From assembly GCF_001598055.1 (NCBI RefSeq), contig NZ_CP014844.1:2162967-2226966 (forward strand): a stretch of 64,000 nucleotides of DNA, read 5' to 3'. How positions within the stretch are numbered: position 1 is the stretch's first letter; every line of letters begins with the position of its first letter. The notes under the pieces were generated by a model. The model made no database searches, was not told the DNA's origin, and saw nothing but the letters and a program-made list of their open reading frames with translations. Positions 45,532 to 54,978 of this stretch are shown here, piece by piece. Source of the DNA: Cupriavidus nantongensis (GTDB lineage: Bacteria; Pseudomonadota; Gammaproteobacteria; Burkholderiales; Burkholderiaceae). The translations under genes were made by a program, and so were the position numbers.

Positions 45532-46041
45532 ATGATGCCTTTCGATATCCGGGTGGGGCAGGGCTATGACGTCCACGCGCTGGTGCCCGGCCGCAAGCTG
45601 ATCCTGGGCGGGGTCGAGATCCCGCACGACCGTGGCCTGCTGGGCCATTCCGATGCCGATGCGCTGCTGCACGCGGTCACCGACGCGCTCTTCGGCGCGG
45701 CCGCGCTCGGCGATATCGGCCGCCATTTCCCCGACACCGACGCGCAGTTCGCCGGCGCCGACAGCCGCGCGCTGCTGCGCGAGGCGGCGCGCCGCGTGCG
45801 CGAGGCCGGCTATGAGATCGGCAACGTCGATGCCACGGTGATTGCGCAGGCGCCCAAGCTGGCGCCGCATATCGGCGCCATGGTGGCCAACCTGGCCGAA
45901 GACCTGGCGATCGCGCGCGGGCGCTGCAACGTCAAGGCCAAGACCAACGAAAAGCTGGGCTTCGAAGGGCGCCAGGAAGGCATCGTGGCGCAGGCGGCGG
46001 TGTTGCTCTGGCGCGCCTCGGTGGCGGACGCGCAGGACTGA
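45532..46041 (+). CDS. ispF: 2-C-methyl-D-erythritol 2,4-cyclodiphosphate synthase IspF
   Basis: 169-residue enzyme that closes the cyclodiphosphate ring, acting just after IspE in the MEP pathway. Metal ligands are in GQGYDVHAL (Asp, His) and the [10 protein letters not shown] stretch has another His. The conserved [13 protein letters not shown] loop is near the end. AAAGGAG precedes the double ATG (45532 or 45535). Isoprenoid precursors from here also feed HpnD at 53878. Confidence 0.96.
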
Positions 46042-46055
46042 GCTCAGGGGCGACG

Positions 46056-46628
46056 TCAGGGGCGCGGCGCGTCGGGCGCCGTGTCTTCTGGCGGGATGGC
46101 GTAGGTGTAGTCGATCAGCCGCGCCATCGCGCCGCTGCGCGCGCCGGCCTCGGTGCGCTTGGTGAATCCCATCTGCTGGCACAGCCGGTTGGCCGATGCC
46201 ATTTCGGGCATGGTGCGCACCACCAGCGTCGACGCGCCGATGTCGCGCGCGCGCTGGATGCAGATCTGCATCAGCGTGCGCCCCAGCCCCAGGCCGCGCG
46301 CCTGCGGGCTGACCGACAGCAGCCGTGCTTCGGGTTGAGTCAGCGTGATGGTGCTGCCGTCCAGCGCCGGCAGCGTCGCGCCGGGGTGGCAGAACAATAC
46401 CGCGCCCATGATGCCGTGATCGGTCTCCGCCACCCACCATTCCATGTCCGGGTGGCTGGTCGCCAGCACGGCCTGCATGCCGCGCTGGAACGATGCCCGG
46501 CAATCTTCCATGATGGCCAGTTCATATTGCCCGTAGGCCTGTTGCGTGACGGCGGCGATATCGCCCCAGTCATGCACCGCCGCCAGGCGGTAGTGGAAGC
46601 GGGGGGAAGTCGGCGAAGGCAGGGTCAT
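46056..46628 (-). CDS. GNAT family N-acetyltransferase
   Basis: 190 residues. The acetyl-CoA loop is QARGLGLGRTLM (near residue 125), with a beta-strand before it (ARLLSVSP) and a helix then TLVVRTMPEMASANRLCQQMGFTKR, the standard C-terminal GNAT part. The substrate is unknown. ATG 46628 is taken as the start since upstream frame extends without motif. It is convergent with ispF with 14 bp between stops. Confidence 0.87.
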   Translation of the reverse strand: MTLPSPTSPRFHYRLAAVHDWGDIAAVTQQAYGQYELAIMEDCRASFQRGMQAVLATSHPDMEWWVAETDHGIMGAVLFCHPGATLPALDGSTITLTQPEARLLSVSPQARGLGLGRTLMQICIQRARDIGASTLVVRTMPEMASANRLCQQMGFTKRTEAGARSGAMARLIDYTYAIPPEDTAPDAPRP

Positions 46629-46714
46629 GGCAGGCTGAAAGTGCGGTTCCTGCCTGGATTGTAGGCGGATCGCCGCGCCCGCGCAGGATGCGGCCATGAC
46701 GGTTGCAAGATGGG

Positions 46715-46752
46715 AACAGCCGGCAGGTTCCGATGGGAAGCTGCCGGCTGTT
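46715..46752 (-). terminator. Hairpin after ahpD
   Basis: AACAGCCGGCAG (46715-46726) and CTGCCGGCTGTT (46741-46752), a perfect 12-bp stem. No long T-run on the minus strand, so efficiency is uncertain. Confidence 0.55.
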
Positions 46753-46831
46753 GTGCTACGGCGCCCGTTGCGGGCCGCCAGGGAGGGCGCGGGGGCGCGC
46801 GGATGCCTTGGTTGGTCGCTTACTTGGCCGC

Positions 46832-47353
46832 TTACTGGGCCGCAATCACGTTGGCCGCGGCCACGATCACCGCGGCAATGCGGCCGACGTCGCGCAGCTG
46901 CTGCGCGGTCATGCCCTGTTCGTTCTTCAGCAGCTGGTAGTGCGACTTTACGCAGAAGTGGCACTTGCCCACGATCGATGCGGCCAGCGCGTACATCTCG
47001 AAGCGGCGCTTGTCCACGCCGCCATGGGTGGCGTAGGCGTTCATGCGCAGCCCGGCCGGCTGGCTCGCCAGGTCCGGATCGTCGGCCATCTCGACATACG
47101 GGTACCAGGTGTTGTTCATGCCCATCAGCGCGGCCGCGGTCAGCGCGCCGTTGGTTTCCTCGGGCGACAGCACGCCGGCATTGCGGATGGCGTCCACCAG
47201 CACCTTGCTCTGCGCCGCGAATGCCGCCGCCAGCGCCACGCCGACCGCATCGTTGCCTTCCAGCGAGGAACGGGCGATGGTGCCGTCCACGTTCAGGCGG
47301 ATGTCCTTGGCGTAGTCGGGGATGAGGTTCTTAATCGTGCTGAGGAATTCCAT
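46832..47353 (-). CDS. ahpD: Alkylhydroperoxidase AhpD
   Basis: 173-residue thiol enzyme that re-reduces AhpC. The active-site motif is GKCHFCVKSH with Cys131, Cys134 and His138, close to the numbering in Mycobacterium (130, 133, 137). Length matches the family. It follows ahpC on the same strand with ~105 bp between, in which a terminator-like hairpin lies, so it may be transcribed partly by readthrough. The AhpC-AhpD pair replaces the AhpF flavoprotein used in E. coli. Confidence 0.95.
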   Translation of the reverse strand: MEFLSTIKNLIPDYAKDIRLNVDGTIARSSLEGNDAVGVALAAAFAAQSKVLVDAIRNAGVLSPEETNGALTAAALMGMNNTWYPYVEMADDPDLASQPAGLRMNAYATHGGVDKRRFEMYALAASIVGKCHFCVKSHYQLLKNEQGMTAQQLRDVGRIAAVIVAAANVIAAQ

Positions 47354-47378
47354 TTATTTCTCCTATCGATCAGGGCTC

Positions 47379-47401
47379 AAAAAACCCGCGCAAGCGGGTT
47401 T
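47379..47401 (-). terminator. Terminator or attenuator between ahpC and ahpD
   Basis: AAACCCGC (47382-47389), 4-nt loop, GCGGGTTT (47394-47401), and on the minus strand the stem is followed by a T-run from 47384 to 47379. It would stop most ahpC transcripts before ahpD. Confidence 0.75.
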
Positions 47402-47458
47402 CGATGCGGAGGGCGGGGCCCTCCGCGGATCGCCACGGCGTCTGGCGACGGTCAGAAA

Positions 47459-48007
47459 TTACAGCGTGGCGCCGCCAACGGCACGGTTGCACGGGCACAG
47501 CTCGTCGGTCTGCAGGCCGTCCAGGATACGCAGGACTTCGTCCGGGTTGCGGCCGACGTTCAGGTTGTTCACCGAAACGTGCTGGATCACATTGTCCGGA
47601 TCGACGATGAAGGTCGCGCGCAGGGCCACGCCGGCAGCATGGTCACGCACGCCCAGCTGGTCGATCAGCGAACCGGTCACGTCGGCGAATTGCCACTGGT
47701 TCAGCTTGTTCAGGTCCTTGTGTTCGCGGCGCCATGCCAGCTTGACGAACTCGTTGTCGGTCGAGCCGCCCAGCACGATTGCATCGCGGTCGGCGAAGTC
47801 GCCGTTCAGCTTGGCGAAGGCGACGATTTCGGTCGGGCACACGAAGGTGAAGTCCTTCGGGTAGAAGTAAATGATCTTCCACTTGCCTTCGAACGACTTC
47901 TCAGTGATGTCTTCGAAAGCCGACTGGCCGTTCTCTTCGTGATTGTTGAAACCCGGCTTGACACCGACGACGTGGAAGGCTTCGAGCTTGTCACCAACGG
48001 TCTTCAT
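47459..48007 (-). CDS. ahpC: Peroxiredoxin AhpC
   Basis: 182-residue two-Cys (or three-Cys) peroxiredoxin removing peroxides. Peroxidatic Cys57 lies in DFTFVCPTE. The C-terminal ELCPCNR holds Cys171 and Cys173, as in the AhpD-linked type. ATG 48007 follows AGGAGA at good spacing and is chosen over a longer in-frame form. Expression is likely oxidative-stress responsive, but I could not find a clear OxyR site in the ~290-bp upstream region, only AT-rich DNA at about 48138-48155. Confidence 0.95.
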   Translation of the reverse strand: MKTVGDKLEAFHVVGVKPGFNNHEENGQSAFEDITEKSFEGKWKIIYFYPKDFTFVCPTEIVAFAKLNGDFADRDAIVLGGSTDNEFVKLAWRREHKDLNKLNQWQFADVTGSLIDQLGVRDHAAGVALRATFIVDPDNVIQHVSVNNLNVGRNPDEVLRILDGLQTDELCPCNRAVGGATL

Positions 48008-48295
48008 AGACTTCTCCTGATACGGTTGCAATGAGAGCGGTGCCGCTGCCGCGTGCCCCGGCGTGGGACCGGTAATACGGCTGCTGCGGCGGCGTACCGC
48101 GACAAAACGTGATTATGCGTCATCATCCGGGCCTGGGCTAATTGATATTCTCAAAGGGCCCGATAGGCAAAGGCATGGCAACGCATGTGGCACACGGTCG
48201 CGCCACGGTCGCGCCAGCGCGCCGCCGTTGCGATGGGCCAGTATGCCACGCGCGATGACACCGCACATGGCAACTTGGTGACGATCACTTGGAAA

Positions 48296-49600
48296 TCAAG
48301 CCGCCTGCATTGCCGCCTCGCTGCCGCGGCGCGCGCGGAAGATCACCAGCGTCGCAACCAGCCCGCACAGTGCGGCGAACATCAGCCACAGGCCCGGGGC
48401 GGCCTTGTTGCCGGTGGCATGGATCAGGTAGGTCGAGATCGCCGGCGTGAAGCCGCCGAACAGCGCGGTCGCCAGGCTGTAGGCCAGCGAGAAGCCGGTG
48501 GTGCGCACCGCCGCCGGCATGATCTCGGTCAGCGCCACCACCATCGCGCCGTTATAGCTGCCGTACAGGAACGACAGCCACAGCTCCACCGTCAGCAGCC
48601 GCGCGAACGACGGCTCGGCCACCAGCCACGACACCGCCGGATACGCGGTCAGCAGCGTCGCCACCGTGAAGCCCAGCAGCAGCGGCTTGCGCCCGACCCG
48701 GTCCGACAGCGCCCCCATCAGCGGCAGCCAGATGAAGTTGGACAGGCCCACGCACATGGTGACGATCAGGTTGTCGGTGTCGTCGAGCCTGAGCACGGTC
48801 TTGCCGAAGGTCGGCGTGTACGCGGTGATCATGTAGAACGACACCGTGGTCATCACCACCATCATGCAGCCGGCCAGGATGATGCGCCAGTTGTCCAGCA
48901 TCGAGCGGTAGATCTCGCCGATCGCCGGGCGGTGCTTGCGCGCCTTGAAGGCTTCGGTCTCTTCGAGCGAACGGCGGATCAGGAACAGGAACGGCACGAT
49001 CAGGCAGCCGACCAGGAACGGGATGCGCCAGCCCCATTCGTCCATCTGCGCCGGCGCCAGCGTGCCATGCAGGATCACGCCGAGCAGCCCGGCGAAGATC
49101 ACCGCGACCTGCTGGCTGCCCGACTGCCAGGCGACATAGAAGCCCTTGCGCCCGGGCTTGGCGATCTCGGACAGGTAGACCGAGACCCCGCCCAGCTCCA
49201 CGCCTGCGGAAAAGCCCTGCAGCAGGCGTCCTGCCAGAACCAGCAGCGGCGCGGCCACGCCGATGCTGGCATAGCCCGGCACGCAGGCGATCAGCAGCGT
49301 GCCCATGGCCATCAGCACCAGCGTCAGGATCAGGCCCTTGCGGCGGCCGTGGTGGTCGATATACGCGCCCAGCACGATCGCGCCCAGCGGCCGCATCAGG
49401 AAGCCGGCGCCAAAGGTGGCGAGCGAAAGCATCAGCGAGGCAAACTCGTTGCCGCTCGGGAAGAACGTCCTGGCGATGGCGGCGGCGTAGAAGCCGTACA
49501 CCATGAAGTCGTACATTTCCAGGAAGTTGCCGCTGACGACGCGGAACACGGTGCGGAACCCGTGCTGCGAGCCGGCGGACGCTGCGGTGGTCTCTGACAT
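48296..49600 (-). CDS. MFS transporter of the metabolite:H+ symporter family (citrate/dicarboxylate-like)
   Basis: 434 residues with 12 transmembrane helices. The start has [23 protein letters not shown], the metabolite:H+ symporter signature, followed by [10 protein letters not shown] in loop 2-3 and [12 protein letters not shown] in loop 8-9. Close relatives transport citrate or tricarballylate; the true substrate is not determinable here. It stands alone, with ~220 bp to the next gene. Confidence 0.88.
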   Translation of the reverse strand: MSETTAASAGSQHGFRTVFRVVSGNFLEMYDFMVYGFYAAAIARTFFPSGNEFASLMLSLATFGAGFLMRPLGAIVLGAYIDHHGRRKGLILTLVLMAMGTLLIACVPGYASIGVAAPLLVLAGRLLQGFSAGVELGGVSVYLSEIAKPGRKGFYVAWQSGSQQVAVIFAGLLGVILHGTLAPAQMDEWGWRIPFLVGCLIVPFLFLIRRSLEETEAFKARKHRPAIGEIYRSMLDNWRIILAGCMMVVMTTVSFYMITAYTPTFGKTVLRLDDTDNLIVTMCVGLSNFIWLPLMGALSDRVGRKPLLLGFTVATLLTAYPAVSWLVAEPSFARLLTVELWLSFLYGSYNGAMVVALTEIMPAAVRTTGFSLAYSLATALFGGFTPAISTYLIHATGNKAAPGLWLMFAALCGLVATLVIFRARRGSEAAMQAA

Positions 49601-49822
49601 GGCTGTCTCTCAGGCACCGCCGGTGCGATCCGGCGGCATGATGGTCGGGAGGTATCAGCCAGGCGCGCGGGCCGCGCCATGTGAGAGGGGAGTTGCCGCG
49701 GGCCTGATGACGCGCGCCAGTGTGCGCCGCGCCGCTGTCATTGCCCTGTCAAATGCCTTTCAGGAAGCTATCAGCGGCTGTCGAAAACCTGTCAGTGCGC
49801 CCGGGCGCCGTCCAGGGGCCGA

Positions 49823-51172
49823 TCAGGCGCGCCGGAAGCAGGCGCTGACCACCAGCCCGGTGGCCGGCGCGGCGCGGTTGGCCAGCAGCAGACGGCCGCC
49901 GTTGCGCTGCATGATGCGGTTGACGATCGACATGCCCAGCCCGGCGCCCTTGGCCTCGCTGCGCGCGGCGTCGAGCCGGTAGAACGGCCGCGTCAGCAGC
50001 GACAGCTGGCCGTCGGGCACGCCGTTGCCGTGGTCGGCCACGGTCAGCACCGCTTCCTTGTCGTCGACGCGCGTGGAGATTTCCACCACCGCCATGCCGG
50101 TCTGCTCGTCCTTGGCATAGCGACGCGCGTTCTCGACCAGGTTGTCGAGGATGCGCTGCACCTCCATGCGGTTGGCGACCGCCATCACCGGCTCGTTGGC
50201 GCGCACATGCACGCGCACGTCGTCGTGGGCGGCATAGACGCCGACGGCATCGTGCACCAGCGCCGACAGGTCGACCGGCTCGACCGTCTCGAGCGGCGGA
50301 CGGGCGTAGTTGAGGAACTGGCCGATGATGGCGTCCATCTGCTCGATGTCGGCGATCATGGCGTCGCGCGTGGTGCCGTCCATCGGCGACATCTCGGTCT
50401 CCAGCCGCAGCCGCGTCAGCGGCGTGCGCAGGTCATGCGAGATGCCGGCCAGCATCACCACGCGGTCGTCGTCGAGCTGGCGCAGGTCGCGCACCATCTG
50501 GTTGAAGCTGTGGTTGGCCAGCGCCACTTCGCTGGCGCCGTGCTCGGGCAGCGGCGGCGGGTCGCCGCCGGCACCGATGGCGCGCGCGGCGTTGGCCAGC
50601 CGCTTGAGCGGGTAGTTGACGCGCGCGGTGATAAAGGCCGCGCCGATGATCGACAGCAGCAGCGCGGCGATACTCCACCACAGCCACTGGATACCGGGCA
50701 CGCGCTCGAAGCGCTCCGGGCTGATCGCGACCCAGTAGTCGTCACCCTCGATCTCGAAGCTGACCCACACGCCGGGAATGTCGTTGACGGTGGTGGCCAG
50801 CACGGTGTCCTCGCCCAGGCGGCTGCGGATCTCCTGCTGCACCAGCGAGGTCAGGAACGGGTTGGCGGTGGGCGCGGCGAAGTCGTCGTCCTTCTCGCGC
50901 GGATAGACCTTGATGCCTTCGTTCTGCACCAGGTCCAGCAGCAGGAAACGGCGCCGCGCGGGATCGGAGTAGAGCAGCGCGGCGCGCGTCAGCTTGACCA
51001 CGCTGACCACCTGCATGGCGATCTGCTGCGCGCGCGGGGCGCGTTCGAACAGCCGGTAGCTCTGGAACCAGATGCCCAGCGAGATGGCCAGCAGCAGGGC
51101 GATCAGCATGAAGGTCCGCCAGAACAGCGAACCAAAGAACCGCGTTGCGGTACGGCCGATTACGGTCGCCAC
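49823..51172 (-). CDS. Sensor histidine kinase, EnvZ type
   Basis: 449-residue inner-membrane kinase. Transmembrane helix 1 is at about residues 19-36 and helix 2 at about 162-182, with a ~125-residue periplasmic loop between. A HAMP domain follows, then the H-box GISHDLRTPLTRLRLE with His246. ATPase motifs: N-box DNLVENARRYA, G1 DHGNGVPDG and G2 GAGLGMSIVNRI. It is coupled to the response regulator upstream (25-bp gap). By architecture this is an EnvZ/OmpR-type osmotic or envelope sensor; the signal is unknown. Confidence 0.9.
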   Translation of the reverse strand: MATVIGRTATRFFGSLFWRTFMLIALLLAISLGIWFQSYRLFERAPRAQQIAMQVVSVVKLTRAALLYSDPARRRFLLLDLVQNEGIKVYPREKDDDFAAPTANPFLTSLVQQEIRSRLGEDTVLATTVNDIPGVWVSFEIEGDDYWVAISPERFERVPGIQWLWWSIAALLLSIIGAAFITARVNYPLKRLANAARAIGAGGDPPPLPEHGASEVALANHSFNQMVRDLRQLDDDRVVMLAGISHDLRTPLTRLRLETEMSPMDGTTRDAMIADIEQMDAIIGQFLNYARPPLETVEPVDLSALVHDAVGVYAAHDDVRVHVRANEPVMAVANRMEVQRILDNLVENARRYAKDEQTGMAVVEISTRVDDKEAVLTVADHGNGVPDGQLSLLTRPFYRLDAARSEAKGAGLGMSIVNRIMQRNGGRLLLANRAAPATGLVVSACFRRA

Positions 51173-51196
51173 GATAGGAACAGCGGCCGCAATCGG

Positions 51197-51919
51197 TTAT
51201 TTCACGCCATCGGGAATGAAGACGTAGCCCAGGCCCCACACCGTCTGGATAAAACGGGGGTTGCTGGGATCCGGCTCGATCAGCTTGCGCAGGCGCGAGA
51301 TCTGCACGTCCAGGCTGCGGTCGAACACTTCGTATTCGCGGCCGCGCGCCATTTCCATCAGCTTTTCACGCGACAGCGGCTGGCGCGGATGGCGCGCGAA
51401 CACCTTCAGCACCGAGAACTCGCCGGTGGTCAGCGTGATTTCCTCGTCGTTCTTGGTCAGCGTGCGCGTGGCCAGGTTCAGCACGAAGTCGCCGAAGGCG
51501 AAGGTCTCGGGCGTTTCCGACGGGGCGCCGGGCACTTCGGCCGGGCCCTTGCGGCGCAGCACTGCGTGGATGCGCGCGATCAGCTCGCGCGGGTTGAAAG
51601 GCTTGGGCAGGTAGTCGTCGGCGCCCATTTCAAGGCCGACGATGCGGTCCACGTCCTCGCCCTTGGCGGTGAGCATGATGATCGGGGTCTGGTCGTTGGC
51701 GCCGCGCAGCCGGCGGCAGATCGACAGGCCGTCTTCGCCGGGCATCATCAGGTCCAGCACCAGCAGGTCGAAACGCTCGCGCAGCCAGAGCTTGTTCATC
51801 GCGGTGGCGTTCTCCGCCACCAGCACGGTAAAACCCTGTTCGCCCAGATAGCGGCGCAGCAGATCGCGCAGACGCGGGTCATCGTCGACGACAAGAATCT
51901 TGTGGCTGGTATTTTCCAT
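51197..51919 (-). CDS. ompR: OmpR-type response regulator
   Basis: 240-residue DNA-binding response regulator. Receiver: acidic DDD at residues 12-14, Asp56 in LLVLDLMMPGEDG, Lys in DYLPKPFNPREL. The winged helix is C-terminal (VFDRSLDVQISRLRKLIEPDPSNPRFIQTVWGLGYVFIP). The RSLDVQISRLRKLIE stretch is typical for OmpR. It is the first gene of the pair with the sensor kinase, facing a ~300-bp upstream region that also separates it from the next plus-strand gene. Confidence 0.92.
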   Translation of the reverse strand: MENTSHKILVVDDDPRLRDLLRRYLGEQGFTVLVAENATAMNKLWLRERFDLLVLDLMMPGEDGLSICRRLRGANDQTPIIMLTAKGEDVDRIVGLEMGADDYLPKPFNPRELIARIHAVLRRKGPAEVPGAPSETPETFAFGDFVLNLATRTLTKNDEEITLTTGEFSVLKVFARHPRQPLSREKLMEMARGREYEVFDRSLDVQISRLRKLIEPDPSNPRFIQTVWGLGYVFIPDGVK

Positions 51920-52220
51920 GGCGGTATCTTAGCGACTATCGCTTTCGCTCAAAATGGCTTAACAAAACGTTACATACTTTACCCCGTGGTATGGCAGTGT
52001 GCATCAATCGTGCGATTACACTGCGCAATCCGTCCATTTCGGCGCCGTGCGCGGCAGTTTTACACGCATTTTCGCCGGACGATCCACGGCTTCCGCCAGC
52101 CCGTCCAGCGCCCGCTGGCGCAATGCTTGCAGAGGGCGCGGTGCCGGACGGGGTACCGGAATTCCGGGCTTCAGGGCAGTCCAACCACTGCCTTTTCGCG
52201 AAGCCAAACCGCCATTATCA
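51920..52220. other. Divergent intergenic region upstream of ompR-like gene
   Basis: About 300 bp, AT-rich around 51940-52015, where promoters for the regulator pair are expected. TAAAGT on the minus strand (51976-51981) may be a -10, without a good -35. No conserved element is recognised. Confidence 0.4.
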
Positions 52221-52568
52221 ATGAAAGTGAACCGAACCCGGCACGGGCATCCGCAGCATGGTATCGCCGGCGCATGCCTTGCGCTGGCGCTGGCCGTGCT
52301 GGCGCTGTGCATGCCGGCCGGGACGGCGCTGGCGCAATCGGCGGGTATGGCCAATTTGCTCAAGCGCTACCCGTCGGCGCAGGCGAGCGATCCGGGCAAC
52401 AGCCAGCGCGAAGCGCGCGCCCGCGCCGAGCGCCACCGTGCCGAGCAGCGCGAGGCCGAGCGCCGGCGCGGCGAGGAACGCGGCGGCTCGCGGCTGTCGC
52501 CGGACGAACGCCGCCGGCTGCGCAAGAACCTCTACGACTTCGGACGCGACATCTACCAGGGCGGCTAG
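52221..52568 (+). CDS. Exported Arg/Glu-rich small protein
   Basis: 115 residues with no recognised family. The first ~37 residues form a signal peptide (hydrophobic ACLALALAVLALCMPAGTALA), cut after ALA. The mature part is highly charged, with Arg/Glu/Ala repeats (RAERHRAEQREAERRRGEERGG) and a conserved-looking end LSPDERRRLRKNLYDFGRDIY, similar to small periplasmic proteins seen in Burkholderiales. The end overlaps the convergent carbamoylase gene by 4 bp. Confidence 0.75.
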   Translation: MKVNRTRHGHPQHGIAGACLALALAVLALCMPAGTALAQSAGMANLLKRYPSAQASDPGNSQREARARAERHRAEQREAERRRGEERGGSRLSPDERRRLRKNLYDFGRDIYQGG

Positions 52569-53827
52569 CCGCGCGGCTGGAAGTGGCGCAGGAAATCGAC
52601 GAAGACCTCTGCGGCCAGCTGCGCATCTTCCGCGGTGATGGTCTCCAGCGGGTTGTGGCTGATGCCGCCGTTGCCGCAGCGCACGAACAGCATCGCCACG
52701 TCGGTGACACGCTGCATCATCATGGCATCATGGCCGGCCCCGGACGGCAGCTCGAACGCCTGCAGCCCGCGCTTCTTCAGTACCGCCCCGAACTGATCCA
52801 TCAGCCAGCGCGCGCACGGCGCGTTGTTGACCGGCGGCACGCGTTCCACCTGCGCGCTCAGGCCGCGGCGTTCGGCAATCTGCGCGATGCCGGCGACGAT
52901 GTCGGCGATAGCGGCTTCGCGGATCGCGTCCTCGCCGGCACGAATGTCCATCGAGAAGGTGCATGCCGCGGGGATGACATTGCTCGAGCCATTCGGCACC
53001 TGCACCTGGCCCACGGTGCCGACCAGCGTCGGCGCTGCCGCGCAGCGCTGCTCCACCAGCAGGATCATCTCGGCCGCGCCCGCCGCGGCGTCGCGGCGCA
53101 TGCTCATCGGCGTGGTGCCGGCGTGGCTGGCCAGGCCTTCGACGCGTACCGAGAAACGGCTGCTGCCGGCGATCTGCGTGACCACGCCCAGCGGCAGGCC
53201 ATGGTGCAGCAGCACCGGACCCTGTTCGATATGCACTTCGACAAAGCCCAGCAATGACGCCGGATCGAGCGCCGCGTCGCGCAGCGCCTGCAGCGCGCCG
53301 GCGCCGGGCAGGCCGGACGCTGCCAGCGCTTCGCGCAGGGTGATGCCGTCGGCGTCCTGGCGTTCGAGCAGCGCGGCGTCGAAGCGGCCGGCCAGCACGC
53401 TGCTGGCCAGGAAGCTGGTCTTGAAGCGCAGGCCTTCTTCCTCGGCGAAGGCCACCACGTCGACGTGATACGGCAGGCGGATGCCGGCCTGGTTGAGCGC
53501 GCCGATCACGGCGATCGGCAGCAGGATGCCAAGCCGGCCGTCATAGCGTCCGCCATTGCGCACGGTGTCGAAATGCGAGCCGGTCAGCAGCACGCGCGCG
53601 TCGCCGACCGCCGGATCGGCGGCATAGCGGCCGATCACATTGCCGATGGCATCGATGCGCACCTGCATGCCGGCGGCTTCCATCCACTGCGCCAGCAGGG
53701 CCTGCGCGGCGCGGTGGGCGGGCGTCAGGTAGGCGCAGGTCAGGCCGCCCTCCATGTCGGAGAAACGGGCGAGTTCGTCGGCATGGGCGAGGATGGTGTC
53801 GCCGAGGGAGGCGGAGGTCTGCGTCAT
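52565..53827 (-). CDS. M20 family hydantoinase/carbamoylase (allantoate amidohydrolase-like)
   Basis: 420-residue metal-dependent amidohydrolase. Motifs: GSHFDTVRNGGRYDGRLG, where the two metals meet, AFAEEEGLRF with the catalytic Glu, HIEQGPVL for the bridging region, and GAGHDAMMM near the end. These fit N-carbamoyl-L-amino acid hydrolase, beta-ureidopropionase or allantoate amidohydrolase; the substrate cannot be chosen by eye. The start at MTQTSASLGD is favoured as the upstream extension is not conserved-looking. Confidence 0.88.
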   Translation of the reverse strand: MTQTSASLGDTILAHADELARFSDMEGGLTCAYLTPAHRAAQALLAQWMEAAGMQVRIDAIGNVIGRYAADPAVGDARVLLTGSHFDTVRNGGRYDGRLGILLPIAVIGALNQAGIRLPYHVDVVAFAEEEGLRFKTSFLASSVLAGRFDAALLERQDADGITLREALAASGLPGAGALQALRDAALDPASLLGFVEVHIEQGPVLLHHGLPLGVVTQIAGSSRFSVRVEGLASHAGTTPMSMRRDAAAGAAEMILLVEQRCAAAPTLVGTVGQVQVPNGSSNVIPAACTFSMDIRAGEDAIREAAIADIVAGIAQIAERRGLSAQVERVPPVNNAPCARWLMDQFGAVLKKRGLQAFELPSGAGHDAMMMQRVTDVAMLFVRCGNGGISHNPLETITAEDAQLAAEVFVDFLRHFQPRG

Positions 53828-53877
53828 GGCGGTACGGCTTGGGACAGGTGATCGGAAAAGGCGGAGCGGTCGGCGCG

Positions 53878-54714
53878 CTAGCTGTTGCGCACCCACGTCT
53901 TCCAGGCGATCCACAGCTTGCGCAGCGGCGTCAGCGCGATGCGCTGGTTCAGCACCTGGAACTGGCTGGCTTCGAGCTCGTCCAGCAGCGCATGGTAGAT
54001 CGCGCCCATCAGCAGGCCGGCGCGCTGGGCGCGGCGGTCCTGCCGCGGCAGCAGCGCCAGCGCCTCATGGTACAGCGCGCGGGCCCGGCCGGCGTGGTAC
54101 TGCATCAGCGCGACAAAGCGAGCGGAATGCTCGCCCTTGAGGATTTCCGAAGCCGGCACCTGGAATTGCTGCAGCGTATTGACCGGCAGGTAGATGCGCC
54201 CGCGCCGCGCGTCCTCGCCGACATCGCGCAGGATATTGACCAGCTGCAGCGACTGGCCCAGCTTTTCGGCGAACACCAGCGTCTGCGGATCGGTATAGCC
54301 GAACAGCCGCGCGCTGAGGGTGCCGACCACGCCAGCGACGCAATGGCAGTAGCGCGCCAGGCCGGCCTCGTCCAGGTAGCGGGTCTGGGTCAGGTCCATT
54401 TCCATGCCCTCCAGCACTTCGGCCATCTCGGCCTGGCTCAGGCCGGCGCTGGCGATGTGCGGCTGCAGGGCCTGGGTGGTGGGGTGGGTCGGCGCGCCGT
54501 CGAACAGGCGGCGCAGCTCGGCGCGCCACCAGTCGAGCTGCTGGTGCGCCAGGCCGGCGTCATGGGTTTCGTCGACCACGTCGTCGACTTCGCGGCACCA
54601 CGCGTACAGCGCGGTGATCGCGCGGCGGCGCTCGGCCGGCAGGAACAGGAAGCTGTAATAGAAGCTCGAGCCGCTCTGGGCGACTTTCTCTTGGCAATAC
54701 TGATCGGGCGTCAC
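53878..54714 (-). CDS. hpnD: Presqualene diphosphate synthase HpnD (squalene/phytoene synthase family)
   Basis: 278 residues from a GTG start. The first aspartate-rich motif is in YAWCREVDDVVDE and the second in LVNILRDVGEDARRGRIYLP. It has QSGSSFYYSFLFLPAERRRAI at the start, a hallmark of HpnD rather than HpnC. It condenses two farnesyl diphosphates to presqualene diphosphate, towards squalene and hopanoids. GTG 54714 is picked because it places MTPDQYCQEKVAQSG at the N-terminus. No hpnC or hpnE partner is in the window, so the pathway must be completed elsewhere. Confidence 0.9.
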   Translation of the reverse strand: MTPDQYCQEKVAQSGSSFYYSFLFLPAERRRAITALYAWCREVDDVVDETHDAGLAHQQLDWWRAELRRLFDGAPTHPTTQALQPHIASAGLSQAEMAEVLEGMEMDLTQTRYLDEAGLARYCHCVAGVVGTLSARLFGYTDPQTLVFAEKLGQSLQLVNILRDVGEDARRGRIYLPVNTLQQFQVPASEILKGEHSARFVALMQYHAGRARALYHEALALLPRQDRRAQRAGLLMGAIYHALLDELEASQFQVLNQRIALTPLRKLWIAWKTWVRNS

Positions 54715-54949
54715 GCCGGTCTCGGGTCGAAGAAATGTGGAAACCGCTGGGGAACCGCTGCGATTTGCCGCAATTCGGAGCAAATCGCGGATGAGCGGGG
54801 CCAGGCCGATGGGCGCCAGCCGCGTCGCGGTGCGCCAGCGGCGCGCCGGATTGTAGCACCGCGCCCCGGCCACCCCGGGCCGGTCCGGCGCAGTTCGCCG
54901 CCGTGGAACGCCGCTGAAGCTTTCTTCCAGACGTTTCGTCGCCTGCCGT

Positions 54950-54978
54950 TTGACGCACCCCGGGGCGGTCGTTATATT
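54950..54978 (+). promoter_or_regulatory. Sigma-70 promoter of the RND efflux operon
   Basis: TTGACG (54950-54955), 17-bp spacer, TATATT (54973-54978). Optimal spacing and good hexamers in GC-rich DNA. It drives the membrane fusion and RND genes. Confidence 0.75.

Noticed and set aside
48120..48180. OxyR binding site upstream of ahpC
   Set aside because: There are scattered GATAG and CTAA-like tetramers, but not in the required four-fold 10-11 bp spacing.
50030..53257. A 1075-codon plus-strand frame
   Set aside because: It crosses opposite the sensor kinase, response regulator and carbamoylase genes and is low-complexity; not a protein.
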